From Pseudomonadota bacterium (lineage in GTDB: Bacteria; Pseudomonadota; Gammaproteobacteria; Burkholderiales; Gallionellaceae): a stretch of 27,811 bases of DNA. The notes beneath the pieces were generated by a model, which saw nothing but the letters and a program-made list of their open reading frames with translations, did not search any database and was not told the DNA's origin. Below, piece by piece: positions 7,935 to 17,178 of the stretch (positions within the stretch are counted from its first letter, which is position 1; each line of letters opens with the position of its first letter). Both the position numbers and the translations under genes were made by a program. The stretch spans positions 1-27,811 of the forward strand of contig JAJXTL010000023.1 in NCBI GenBank assembly GCA_021783855.1. Direction: 5' to 3'.

Positions 7935-9203
7935 ATGCATAATATACAATTAGCAGCTACTCAGATCGTCCAGCAGGTGTTGGTGGACGGGCGCAATCTT
8001 AACCAGGTGCTGGATGAATCGCTGCGCAGAAAATCGGTGTGGACTCCGGCACAGCGTGCCGCCTTGCAGGACTTGAGCTACGGCACCTTGCGTTTTTACG
8101 GTCAGTTAAATTCCATACTTGACCTGTTGTTGCACAAGCACATGACGGATAACCGCATCACTTATCTGCTGCTGGTTGCCTTGTATCAGCTGCAATACAG
8201 CCGCGCGGCTCAGCATGCCGTAGTGGATCATGCCGTACGCTCGGCAGACATACTGAACCCTAAAATCAGGGGGCTGGTGAATGCGATACTGCGCAATTTC
8301 CTGCGTAATCAGGCAGAATTGCTGTCGCAGGCTGCGCTTAAGCCGGAAGGAAAATATAGTCATCCGCAATGGTGGATTGACGAATTATGCAGTCAGTATG
8401 GTGAGGATATTGCCGCCTCGATACTTGAAGCGGGCAACGGGCATCCGCCGATGACGCTGCGGGTCAACCAGCGGCGCGGCAGTACGGCGGACTACCTGGC
8501 GACACTCTCTGAACAGGGTATTGCTGCCCGGCTGATCGCGCCCGATGCGCTGCAACTGGACAAAGCGGTGCCGGTGGACAGATTGCCCGGTTTTTTTGAG
8601 GGTCTGGTGTCGGTTCAGGATGCGGGTGCGCAGTATGCGGCACGTTTGCTGGATGTACGCAACGGCATGCGCGTGCTGGATGCCTGTGCAGCCCCGGGCG
8701 GCAAGGCAGCGCACATTCTGGAGATGGCAGACGTTGAGTTGCTTGCGCTGGACAAGGATGAGAAACGCCTGTTGCGCGTAGCCGACAACTTGCAGCGCCT
8801 GGCGTTGTCCGCGACGCTGCTGGCCGGCGATGCGGCCAACCCTGCAAGCTGGTGGGATGGCCTTCCGTTCGAGCGCATATTGGCTGATGTGCCCTGTTCC
8901 GCTACCGGCGTGGTGCGCCGCCATCCGGATATAAAATGGTTGCGCAGGAAGAAAGACATCCCTTCTTTCGCTGTGCAGCAGTCCGAAATCCTGCAATCCT
9001 TGTGGAAGCTGCTGGCGCAGGGAGGGCTGTTGCTCTACGCTACTTGCTCGGTATTCAAACAGGAGAATCAGGACGTGGTAGACGGCTTTTTGGCGCAAAA
9101 CCCGGGTGCGACACAACTGGCAATTGATTTGCCTGACGGGCAATTATTGCCAACGGATCAGCATGATGGGTTCTTTTATGCGTTATTGCAAAAAACTGCT
9201 TAA
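7935..9203 (+). CDS. rsmB: 16S rRNA m5C967 methyltransferase RsmB
   Basis: Methylates C967 of 16S rRNA with S-adenosylmethionine. The N-terminal 140 residues form the NusB-like RNA-binding domain. The methyltransferase domain carries the SAM motif VLDACAAPGGKAAHIL at about 246-263, the motif IV Cys321 in DVPCSATG, and the nucleophile Cys371 in YATCSV. Length (422) is normal. The ATG follows the fmt TGA with no gap. It overlaps the next gene's start by 26 bases, so four genes from def onward are read as a continuous unit. Confidence 0.96.
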   Translation: MHNIQLAATQIVQQVLVDGRNLNQVLDESLRRKSVWTPAQRAALQDLSYGTLRFYGQLNSILDLLLHKHMTDNRITYLLLVALYQLQYSRAAQHAVVDHAVRSADILNPKIRGLVNAILRNFLRNQAELLSQAALKPEGKYSHPQWWIDELCSQYGEDIAASILEAGNGHPPMTLRVNQRRGSTADYLATLSEQGIAARLIAPDALQLDKAVPVDRLPGFFEGLVSVQDAGAQYAARLLDVRNGMRVLDACAAPGGKAAHILEMADVELLALDKDEKRLLRVADNLQRLALSATLLAGDAANPASWWDGLPFERILADVPCSATGVVRRHPDIKWLRRKKDIPSFAVQQSEILQSLWKLLAQGGLLLYATCSVFKQENQDVVDGFLAQNPGATQLAIDLPDGQLLPTDQHDGFFYALLQKTA

Positions 9204-9756
9204 GGCCCTGCTGCTGAGCATCTGGTTTGCTGCTGCGGCATATGCTGACGGCATAGACGTGAACAAGGCGGAAATACGGCAGTCCGAGGACGGTTACCAG
9301 CTTGTGGCTGATTTCAATGTCAACTTAAACTACGTTGTGCAGCAGACCTTGTCATTGGGTGTGCCGCTCTATTTTATCGGGGAATTTTCGTTGACACGTT
9401 CACGCTGGTATTGGCTGGACGAGCAGGTATTTCAAAGCGAGCAATCGGTCAAGCTATCCTATAACGCGCTTACCCGCCAGTATCGCATTTCACGTGGCGC
9501 GTTGTTTCAGAACTTCGCGAGCCTTGATGAAGTGATGCGCATTCTGGACCGGCAAAACTCGACCTATATTCCCTTCGATACGATGAAAGAAGGCGGCAGC
9601 TATATTGCCGCCGTGCGCCTGCGTCTGGATACCAGACAATTGCCCAAGCTGATGCAGGTAAATGTGCTGACCAGCAAGGACTGGGATTTTGATTCAGGGT
9701 GGTATCGCTGGGTGATACGCCCGACTGAAGGCGACTTGCGCGGTAAGGCGGAGTGA
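9178..9756 (+). CDS. DUF4390 family exported protein
   Basis: A 192-residue protein of the DUF4390 family, regularly found between rsmB and ntrY in betaproteobacteria. I chose the ATG at 9178 because it places a clean signal peptide at the N-terminus (MRYCKKLLKALLLSIWFAAAAYA, cleaved before DGID); ATGs at 9163 and 9166 and a longer form from 9106 are open but add no plausible sequence. The mature part has alternating hydrophobic strands (YQLVADFNVNLNYVVQQTLSLGVPLYF) and ends in a conserved-looking DFDSGWYRWVIRPTE. No catalytic motif is visible. Position before the NtrY-like kinase suggests an envelope role linked to that signalling system, but this is only context. Confidence 0.85.
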   Translation: MRYCKKLLKALLLSIWFAAAAYADGIDVNKAEIRQSEDGYQLVADFNVNLNYVVQQTLSLGVPLYFIGEFSLTRSRWYWLDEQVFQSEQSVKLSYNALTRQYRISRGALFQNFASLDEVMRILDRQNSTYIPFDTMKEGGSYIAAVRLRLDTRQLPKLMQVNVLTSKDWDFDSGWYRWVIRPTEGDLRGKAE

Positions 9757-9763
9757 GGACGCG

Positions 9764-11890
9764 GTGAAGTACCTGATCATTTTGAGTGTCATTGCCGGCA
9801 CGGCTCTGTTATATCTGCTGTCCAGCAGCAGCGTGAACACTGAAGTATTCTCCATGAACTACTACAGTTTACTCGCCATGATGGGTTTACTGGCCACGGG
9901 ATTGCTGGGGTTGGTCGGCTTTCAGATATGGCGTTTGCGCGAGAAGCTAAAAAACAAGGTGTTTGGCGCCAAACTGACGCTGCGTCTGGTGCTGTTTTTT
10001 ACCTTGATCGCGGTTTTGCCTGGCATGCTGGTTTATGCCGTGTCGGTTAATTTCCTGTCAAAAAGCATTGAATCCTGGTTTGATGTGCGTGTTGAAAAGG
10101 CCCTCGAAGGCGGCCTTAATCTGGGCAAAAGCAGTCTGGACAACAGTCTGAAGGAATTGGCGAAAAAAACCCAGTTTATCGCACTCCTGTTCTCGGAAAA
10201 AAATCCTCAGCAATTTCAGAATGCGCTAACCCAGTTGATCGATGAGGGTGCGGTACAGGAGGCCGCGCTGTTTGACACCAGAGGCAGGATGATCGCCTTT
10301 GCCGCTATTGACAACGCGTTGTTGCCTGATATTCCCGGTGAGGTACTGATCAGGCAGGTGCTTGAAAAAGGACAATATGCTGCCATTGAGGAGTTGCCGA
10401 ATAAATCGATGAGTTTGCGCGTGCTGGCTCTGGTGGGTCAAAACAGTTATTCGGGAGTGGGCTATATATTGCAATTTAATCAGGCGGTGCCCAAACAGGT
10501 CGAAGCCGACGCGGAAACGGTGCAATCAGTCTACCGTGACTATCAGGAACTGTCATTGTCAAGGCTGGGGCTGAAGCGTTTATATGGCATCACACTGACC
10601 ATCTCGCTGTTGGTGGTTCTGCTTACAGCCATATCGGCAGCGTTTTTCATCAGTGAGCGGTTGGGCTCATCGCTGGAGGCGCTGGCTGAGGGCACGCGCG
10701 CGGTCGCACAGGGCGATTTTACCGGTCAACATCCCATACGCAGCAGTGATGAATTGGGTGCGCTGACGGGTCTTTTCAATCAGATGACACATCAGTTGGC
10801 GGACGCCAAACGCGCCAGCGAACAGCAGCAGCGCGAAGTTGAAGGTGCAAAGGGATATCTGGAAAGCGTGCTCACGCATCTCTCATCCGGGGTGCTGGCG
10901 CTCGATGGCGAATTTCGCCTGCGCTCGGTGAATACCAGTGCAGAGCATATTCTGGGCGCGCCTTTGCAGGAGATGCAGCGCATTTCATTGCAGCACATTG
11001 CGGAAAAATACAGTTTGTTGAGTACCTTCTGCCAGACCATCACGACAGCTTTTGCACAAACCAGCAATGGTGAATGGCAGCGTCAGATCGACAGGCTCAG
11101 CAAGAATGGCACCCAGATTTTGCTGATGCGCGGCACGCGCCTGCCGTTGGGCGCTGAAGCGGGTTTTGTGGTGGTTTTCGATGATATCAGTCATTTGCTG
11201 CAAGCCGAGCGCCAGTCCGCCTGGGGAGAGGTGGCGCGGCGTCTGGCTCATGAAATCAAGAATCCACTCACGCCGATTCAGTTGTCCGCAGAGCGGTTGC
11301 AATACAAATTGAGCGCAAAACTGGACGAGGCCGATGCGAAATTGTTGCAGCGTGCCACGCAAACCATCGTCAGTCAGGTCGCGGCAATGAAAAATATGGT
11401 GAGCGATTTTGCCGATTATGCACGTGGTCCGGTGCTGAAGCTGACAAGACTGGACTTGCACAGACTGATTAAGGAGGTATTGGGTTTGTACGAGGCCAAC
11501 GCCGTACCGATTATCCTGAATTTAAGCGAGGGGCGAGCGGAAATAAACGGGGATGCAACGCGTTTGCGCCAGGTATTGCATAACCTGCTGCAGAACTCGC
11601 AGGATGCGCTGCAAGGCGTTTCGCAGCCTGCGATTACCCTGAGCAGCGAAATGGTGCAGGGAGAAATCCACTTGCGCGTTTTGGACAATGGCAGTGGTTT
11701 TTCCGAAAATGCCTTGTCGCGGGTTTTTGAGCCGTATATGACGACTAAAACCAAGGGCACCGGTTTGGGGTTGCCGATCGTGAAAAAAATCATAGAAGAG
11801 CACGGCGGTCGAATAAGCGTTGAAAATCAAGTAAATGGCGGAGCCTGTGTCAATATCAGCCTGCCGCTGACTGAAGTGGAGAAAGTATGA
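9764..11890 (+). CDS. ntrY: NtrY-like membrane sensor histidine kinase
   Basis: A 708-residue kinase of NtrY layout. Hydrophobic segments lie at about 1-20, 33-56 and 72-96. A periplasmic stretch of about 175 residues follows, then a fourth membrane segment near 275-297. After it come a HAMP linker (about 298-350), a coiled stretch, a PAS domain (about 365-475), the H-box with His496 in LAHEIKNPLTPIQL, an N-box (LHNLLQNSQDAL) and G boxes (DNGSGFSE, TKGTGLGLPIVKK). It starts with GTG at 9764, 7 bases after the DUF4390 stop. Its end overlaps the regulator gene by four bases (ATGA), the usual sign of coupled translation. The family is linked to nitrogen and redox control in several bacteria; the stimulus here is not shown by the sequence. 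Confidence 0.93.
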   Translation: MKYLIILSVIAGTALLYLLSSSSVNTEVFSMNYYSLLAMMGLLATGLLGLVGFQIWRLREKLKNKVFGAKLTLRLVLFFTLIAVLPGMLVYAVSVNFLSKSIESWFDVRVEKALEGGLNLGKSSLDNSLKELAKKTQFIALLFSEKNPQQFQNALTQLIDEGAVQEAALFDTRGRMIAFAAIDNALLPDIPGEVLIRQVLEKGQYAAIEELPNKSMSLRVLALVGQNSYSGVGYILQFNQAVPKQVEADAETVQSVYRDYQELSLSRLGLKRLYGITLTISLLVVLLTAISAAFFISERLGSSLEALAEGTRAVAQGDFTGQHPIRSSDELGALTGLFNQMTHQLADAKRASEQQQREVEGAKGYLESVLTHLSSGVLALDGEFRLRSVNTSAEHILGAPLQEMQRISLQHIAEKYSLLSTFCQTITTAFAQTSNGEWQRQIDRLSKNGTQILLMRGTRLPLGAEAGFVVVFDDISHLLQAERQSAWGEVARRLAHEIKNPLTPIQLSAERLQYKLSAKLDEADAKLLQRATQTIVSQVAAMKNMVSDFADYARGPVLKLTRLDLHRLIKEVLGLYEANAVPIILNLSEGRAEINGDATRLRQVLHNLLQNSQDALQGVSQPAITLSSEMVQGEIHLRVLDNGSGFSENALSRVFEPYMTTKTKGTGLGLPIVKKIIEEHGGRISVENQVNGGACVNISLPLTEVEKV

Positions 11891-12528
11891 GCAAGCAGAT
11901 TCTGGTGGTAGACGATGAAGTAGGGATACGTGAATTGCTCGCGGAAATATTGTTTGATGAGGGCTACCAGGTAGCGCTTGCTGAGAATGCGGAACAGGCG
12001 CGCGCCTATCGATATGAGCATGAGCCGGATCTGGTATTGCTCGATATCTGGATGCCGGACATCGATGGCGTCGCGCTGCTGAAGGAATGGGTCGAGCAGG
12101 ATTTGCTGACCATGCCCGTGGTGATGATGTCAGGTCACGGTACGATAGAAACGGCTGTCGAAGCGACGCGCATCGGTGCTGTGGATTTTCTGGAAAAACC
12201 GATTTCGCTGCAAAAGCTGCTGGCTACCGTGGCGCGCGCGATCAAAACGGGTGCGGCAATGCCGCAACGCGTCGTGGTCGATTCCGGACAGAGCCTGGTA
12301 GTTGAGATCGATGGTGCGATCAGGAATTTTCCCGTTTCCATGGACCTGCCTTTGCGCGAAGCGCGCGAACATTTTGATGCGGTTTATTTTGATTACCACT
12401 TGCAAAAAGAGGCAGGCAATGTGTCCCGAGTGGCGGAGAAAGTTGGTATTGAGCGCACGCACCTGTACCGCAAGCTAAAACAACTGGGCATAAAAGTCAC
12501 CAAAAAGGGCGACGAAAACGAAGATTGA
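11887..12528 (+). CDS. ntrX: NtrX-like response regulator lacking the AAA+ domain
   Basis: A 213-residue regulator paired with the kinase upstream. The receiver domain occupies residues 1-120, with acidic pocket Asp9/Asp10, phospho-acceptor Asp53 in LLDIWMPDIDG, and the switch Lys in FLEKPIS. A Fis-type helix-turn-helix ends the protein (about 168-205: AGNVSRVAEKVGIERTHLYRKLKQLGI). Between them are only about 45 residues. The roughly 230-residue sigma-54 ATPase domain of classical NtrX, with Walker A and the GAFTGA loop, is absent. The frame is intact with normal coding character, so this looks like a genuine short form, not a fresh deletion. It cannot act as a sigma-54 activator; it would bind DNA directly. 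The gene closes the def operon; 140 bases separate it from tkt. Confidence 0.92.
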   Translation: MSKQILVVDDEVGIRELLAEILFDEGYQVALAENAEQARAYRYEHEPDLVLLDIWMPDIDGVALLKEWVEQDLLTMPVVMMSGHGTIETAVEATRIGAVDFLEKPISLQKLLATVARAIKTGAAMPQRVVVDSGQSLVVEIDGAIRNFPVSMDLPLREAREHFDAVYFDYHLQKEAGNVSRVAEKVGIERTHLYRKLKQLGIKVTKKGDENED

Positions 12529-12572
12529 CGTGACCGCAGGCGCCCCTGACCAGCCTTAATTTGGCAAGCCGG

Positions 12573-12601
12573 TTGATGTATTGCAGGGTGTGCGGCATAA
12601 T
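12573..12601 (+). promoter_or_regulatory. Candidate sigma-70 promoter for the tkt operon
   Basis: TTGATG at 12573-12578 and CATAAT at 12596-12601 are separated by exactly 17 bases, 68 bases before the tkt ATG. The predicted leader includes a small hairpin (CATCC-TTAT-GGATG, 12637-12650) immediately before the ribosome-binding site GGAGGA at 12655-12660. The rest of the 140-base spacer is AT-rich (ATAATTAACAATTA) and might hold a CbbR-type site, but I cannot assign one. Confidence 0.5.
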
Positions 12602-12668
12602 TCTGATAATTAACAATTAGGCATTAAACATAAACCCATCCTTATGGATGTTTCGGAGGACTCAGTAA

Positions 12669-14684
12669 ATGACAGCAACTCGTAGCATTACCCCACCAAA
12701 ATACAATGATATAACCGGAGCGATCCGCATGCTTGCCGTCGATGCCGTACAAAAAGCGAACTCCGGTCATCCCGGCGCGCCGATGGGCATGGCAGAAATC
12801 GCCGACGTTTTGTGGAATCGCCATCTGCGCCACAACCCTGCCAACCCGAAGTGGCCTGGCCGTGATCGCTTCATGATGTCCAATGGTCATGGTTCAATGC
12901 TGGTTTATGCGTTGCTGCATCTGTCGGGTTACGATTTGCCTATCGATGAGTTGAAGCGTTTCCGCCAGATGCATTCCAAGACGCCGGGTCACCCTGAATA
13001 CGGCTATACCGCTGGCGTTGAAACGACAGGCGGCCCGTTAGGTCAGGGTATCACCAACGCGGTCGGTATGGCGATGGCGGAAAAGTTGCTGGCGGCGGAA
13101 TTCAATAAGCCGGGCCATGAAATCGTCAACCACCATACCTATGTGTTCATGGGCGACGGCTGCATGATGGAAGGTATTTCGCACGAAGCATGCGCACTGG
13201 CTGGTACCTGGGGGCTGGGTAAACTGATGGCTTTCTGGGATGACAACGAAATCTCGATCGACGGTCACACCAACGGCTGGTTCACTGACGACACCGCAAA
13301 ACGCTTTGAAGCTTACGGCTGGCATGTCGTAGCCGATGTGCAGGGACACGATCCTGAGGCCATCGACGCTGCGATCCGTGCAGGCCACGCGGTGACCGAC
13401 AAGCCGACGCTGATTTGCTGCAAGACTATCATCGGCGCGGGCTCTCCGAACAAGGAAGGCACGCACGACGTGCATGGCGCGGCATTGGGCGATGCAGAAG
13501 TGGCAGCAACCCGCGCGCATATCGGTTGGAACTATCCTCCTTTTGAAATTCCTACCCATGTATACGAAGCATGGGACGCGCGCACTCGTGGCGCCGGCCT
13601 GGAAAAGCTGTGGAACAACAAGTTCGCAGAATATCGCGCGGCTTATCCCGCTGAGGCCGCTGAATTCGAACGTCGCACCAAGGGTGAGCTGCCCGCCAAC
13701 TGGGCAGCACACGCTGCTGCCGCGATCGAGCAGACAAACGCCAAGGGTGAAACCATCGCGACCCGCAAGGCATCGCAGAACGCGATCAATGCACTGGCAC
13801 CTGCGCTGCCTGAATTTCTGGGCGGTTCAGCCGATCTGACCGGCTCAAACCTGACCAACTGGACAGGCTGCAAGCATGTGCACGGCAAGACTACGGGCAA
13901 CTACATCAGTTACGGCGTGCGCGAATTCGGCATGTCGCACATCATGAACGGCATGGCTTTGCACGGCGGTTTGCTGCCGTTCGGCGGTACTTTCCTGATG
14001 TTCTCGGAATATGCGCGCAATGCACTGCGCATGGCAGCGCTGATGAAGCAGCGCGTGATTTTTGTCTATACCCACGACTCTATCGGTCTGGGCGAAGACG
14101 GCCCGACTCACCAGCCTGTTGAACAGACTGCGACCCTGCGCCATATACCCAACATGGAAACCTGGCGTCCGTGCGACACCGTCGAATCCATTGTTTGCTG
14201 GGTTGCTGCGGTAGAACGCAATGACGGTCCTTCCAGCCTGATCTTCAGTCGCCAGAACCTGCAATTCCAGAAGCGCGATGCGGCGCAAATCGCCAACATT
14301 CGTAAGGGTGCTTATGTATTATCTGAAGCCGCAGGCGGCAAGCCTCAGGCTATCATCATCGCGACCGGCTCCGAGGTTGATCTGGCTATCAAGTCGCAGG
14401 CCGCTCTGGCAGCAGAAGGCATCAATGTTCGTGTGGTGTCCATGCCATCGACCAGCGTATTCGATAAGCAGGATCAGGCCTACAAGGACAGCGTGCTGCC
14501 CCGTGGCGTGAAACGCGTCGCAGTTGAAGCGGGTGTGACAGGCGGCTGGTACAAGTATGTCGGTTTGGAGGGTGCGGTAGTGGGTATGGATTGCTTCGGT
14601 GAATCAGCCCCTGCACCGGAACTGTTCAAACACTTCGGCTTCACTGTGGAAAACGTCGTTAAGACAGTTAAGGGTGTTCTATAA
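12669..14684 (+). CDS. tkt: Transketolase
   Basis: Moves two-carbon units between sugar phosphates in the Calvin and pentose phosphate pathways, using thiamine diphosphate. The 671-residue protein shows [19 protein letters not shown] near residue 31, and the cofactor motif from GDG (162-164) to DDN (191-193). The central pyrimidine-binding part has [12 protein letters not shown], and the C-terminal domain is present to the end. Length is typical of bacterial transketolase. The ATG is preceded by GGAGGA at a spacing of 8. It opens a five-gene run with gap, pgk, pyk and fba. In an autotroph this supplies ribulose bisphosphate regeneration, and in either lifestyle it feeds the lower glycolytic steps. 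Confidence 0.97.
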   Translation: MTATRSITPPKYNDITGAIRMLAVDAVQKANSGHPGAPMGMAEIADVLWNRHLRHNPANPKWPGRDRFMMSNGHGSMLVYALLHLSGYDLPIDELKRFRQMHSKTPGHPEYGYTAGVETTGGPLGQGITNAVGMAMAEKLLAAEFNKPGHEIVNHHTYVFMGDGCMMEGISHEACALAGTWGLGKLMAFWDDNEISIDGHTNGWFTDDTAKRFEAYGWHVVADVQGHDPEAIDAAIRAGHAVTDKPTLICCKTIIGAGSPNKEGTHDVHGAALGDAEVAATRAHIGWNYPPFEIPTHVYEAWDARTRGAGLEKLWNNKFAEYRAAYPAEAAEFERRTKGELPANWAAHAAAAIEQTNAKGETIATRKASQNAINALAPALPEFLGGSADLTGSNLTNWTGCKHVHGKTTGNYISYGVREFGMSHIMNGMALHGGLLPFGGTFLMFSEYARNALRMAALMKQRVIFVYTHDSIGLGEDGPTHQPVEQTATLRHIPNMETWRPCDTVESIVCWVAAVERNDGPSSLIFSRQNLQFQKRDAAQIANIRKGAYVLSEAAGGKPQAIIIATGSEVDLAIKSQAALAAEGINVRVVSMPSTSVFDKQDQAYKDSVLPRGVKRVAVEAGVTGGWYKYVGLEGAVVGMDCFGESAPAPELFKHFGFTVENVVKTVKGVL

Positions 14685-14697
14685 CTTAACGACGTTT
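14651..14697 (+). repeat. 13-bp perfect inverted repeat spanning the tkt stop codon
   Basis: AAACGTCGTTAAG at 14651-14663 is exactly complementary to CTTAACGACGTTT at 14685-14697, with a 21-base loop that contains the tkt stop. No T run follows, so it is not a standard terminator. Its right arm overlaps the first four bases of the 5' arm of the next hairpin element. The two structures would therefore compete in the transcript. Confidence 0.7.
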
Positions 14698-14740
14698 CTG
14701 TGAGACATCACGTTGATATTGTTTAACGTGATGCCGAAAC
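14694..14740 (+). ncRNA. Structured RNA-like element 1 in the tkt-gap leader
   Basis: The segment opens with GTTTCTGTGAG and closes with CCGAAAC, whose GTTTC and GAAAC ends are complementary. Inside is a perfect 9-bp stem, CATCACGTT (14706-14714) with AACGTGATG (14725-14733). A second element downstream has the same opening and closing sequences around a different stem. No family is recognised. Confidence 0.55.
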
Positions 14741-14796
14741 TAAAACATAGTTGAAACAGTGAAAAAGGTTTTGGCTTAACTGATAGACGCAACTAC

Positions 14797-14832
14797 GTTT
14801 CTGTGAGGTGTTGTTTTACGCAATACCGAAAC
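14797..14832 (+). ncRNA. Structured RNA-like element 2 in the tkt-gap leader
   Basis: It repeats the layout of element 1: GTTTCTGTGAG at 14797-14807, CCGAAAC at 14826-14832, and an internal stem GGTGTTG (14807-14813) with CAATACC (14821-14827), using one G-T pair. The stem sequence differs from element 1 while pairing is kept, which argues for selection on RNA structure. A short hairpin with a GTAA tetraloop (TGGCC/GGCTG, 14844-14857) follows before the gap ribosome-binding site. Confidence 0.55.
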
Positions 14833-14870
14833 ATAACGTGGGCTGGCCGTAAGGCTGAATCAATAATTAA

Positions 14871-15884
<1,014 letters not shown>

Positions 15885-15893
15885 ATAGCAGTT

Positions 15894-15943
15894 AGTGGAG
15901 AGTGGGAAGTAGCAAGTGGGAATCACCACTCGCCACTCACCAC
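15894..15943. repeat. Inverted array of degenerate heptamers in the gap-pgk spacer
   Basis: The left arm has four adjoining 7-bp units of the form AGTGGRR from 15894 to 15921, one of them diverged (AGTAGCA). The right arm has three units of the reverse-complement type (TCACCAC, TCGCCAC, TCACCAC) at 15923-15943. The arms pair as an imperfect hairpin: GTGGAGAGTGG at 15895-15905 with CCACTCACCAC at 15933-15943, and AGTGG/CCACT inside. CCCATTTTT follows at 15946-15954, so a weak terminator or attenuator function before pgk is possible. Confidence 0.75.
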
Positions 15944-15966
15944 GTCCCATTTTTATGGAGTAGCAA

Positions 15967-17163
15967 ATGTCAGTAATTAAAATGACCGATCTGGATCTCA
16001 AGGGTAAACGTGTCCTGATCCGTTCCGATCTGAATGTGCCTGTCAAAGACGGCAAAGTCACATCCGATGCACGTATTTCATCCTCCATGGCCACCATCAA
16101 TGCGGCGCTCAATGCCGGCGCGCGCGTGATGGTTACCTCTCATCTGGGCCGCCCGGTTGAAGGCGAGTATTCAGAAGAAAACTCACTCAAGCCGGTTGCC
16201 GATGTGATCGCCAACAAGCTGGGAAAACCGGTTCGTCTGATCCGTGACTGGATTGACGGCGGTTTCGATGTGGCCGAGGGCGAACTGGTGTTGCTGGAAA
16301 ACTGCCGCTTCAACAAGGGCGAGAAGAAAAGCACGGATGAACTCTCTAAAAAATACGCCGCATTATGCGATGTGTTCGTGATGGATGCCTTCGGTACGGC
16401 TCATCGTGCTGAAGCATCGACTCATGGTGTGGCCAAATTTGCACCCATCGCTGCAGCCGGTATTTTGCTGACGGCTGAACTGGAAGCCTTGACCAAGGCG
16501 CTGCTCAATCCAGCGCGACCGATGGTTGCCATCGTTGGCGGCTCCAAGGTATCCACCAAGCTGACGGTGCTGGAATCCTTGGCGGAAAAATGCGAACAGT
16601 TAGTAGTTGGAGGTGGTATAGCCAACACTTTCCTCAAGGCAACCGGCCATCCGGTCGGTAAATCGCTGTGCGAAAACGATCTGGTTCCGACGGCGCAGGC
16701 GCTGATCGAAAAAATGAAACAAAGAGGCGCTATCATACCGATCGCCACCGATGTGGTGGTTGGCACGGTAGCCCCGTTTGTGCCCGGCAATGAAAATACC
16801 CCCGCTGTCCTGAAATCGGCCAACGATGTGGCGGATGACGAGATGATTTTTGACATAGGCCCGAAGTCGGCGCAGGAAATTGCCGACATCATCATGAATG
16901 CCGGAACAGTGGTATGGAATGGTCCGGTCGGCGTGTTTGAGTATGACCAGTTCGGGGAAGGTACTAAAACCATCGCAAAAGCAATTGCCGAAACAAAGGC
17001 GTTCACGCTGGCAGGTGGCGGAGACACGATTGCGGCAATCCAGAAGTACGACATTTTCGATAAAGTGTCCTACATCTCAACAGCAGGCGGTGCGTTTCTT
17101 GAATTTCTCGAAGGCAAGACCTTGCCTGCGGTAGCGATTCTGGAAGAACGCGCTAAAAAATAA
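15967..17163 (+). CDS. pgk: Phosphoglycerate kinase
   Basis: Transfers phosphate between 1,3-bisphosphoglycerate and ADP; in CO2 fixation it runs in the ATP-consuming direction. The 398-residue monomeric kinase shows the substrate-site segment [15 protein letters not shown], the basic-patch SHLGRP, and the hinge and nucleotide-domain motifs [14 protein letters not shown] and the C-terminal GGGDTIAA. No domain is missing. GGAG occurs 7 bases before the ATG. The gap-pgk spacer carries the heptamer hairpin, so pgk may receive a lower share of the upstream transcript. Confidence 0.98.
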   Translation: MSVIKMTDLDLKGKRVLIRSDLNVPVKDGKVTSDARISSSMATINAALNAGARVMVTSHLGRPVEGEYSEENSLKPVADVIANKLGKPVRLIRDWIDGGFDVAEGELVLLENCRFNKGEKKSTDELSKKYAALCDVFVMDAFGTAHRAEASTHGVAKFAPIAAAGILLTAELEALTKALLNPARPMVAIVGGSKVSTKLTVLESLAEKCEQLVVGGGIANTFLKATGHPVGKSLCENDLVPTAQALIEKMKQRGAIIPIATDVVVGTVAPFVPGNENTPAVLKSANDVADDEMIFDIGPKSAQEIADIIMNAGTVVWNGPVGVFEYDQFGEGTKTIAKAIAETKAFTLAGGGDTIAAIQKYDIFDKVSYISTAGGAFLEFLEGKTLPAVAILEERAKK

Positions 17164-17178
17164 TTAATTGGGAATCAC

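Noticed and set aside
8385..9143. Minus-strand open frame of 252 codons opposite rsmB
   Set aside because: Antisense to the RsmB methyltransferase domain, whose motifs are intact on the plus strand.
9106..9177. Longer start for the DUF4390 protein inside rsmB
   Set aside because: It would bury the signal peptide behind 24 extra residues; the ATG at 9178 gives a normal secretion signal.
12602..12636. CbbR operator upstream of tkt
   Set aside because: The stretch is AT-rich and contains several TTA/TAA combinations by chance; no single T-N11-A pattern stands out, and no cbbR gene is nearby.
14685..14740. Intrinsic terminator after tkt
   Set aside because: Strong stems are present, but none is followed by a T run, and the next gene in the pathway continues in the same direction.
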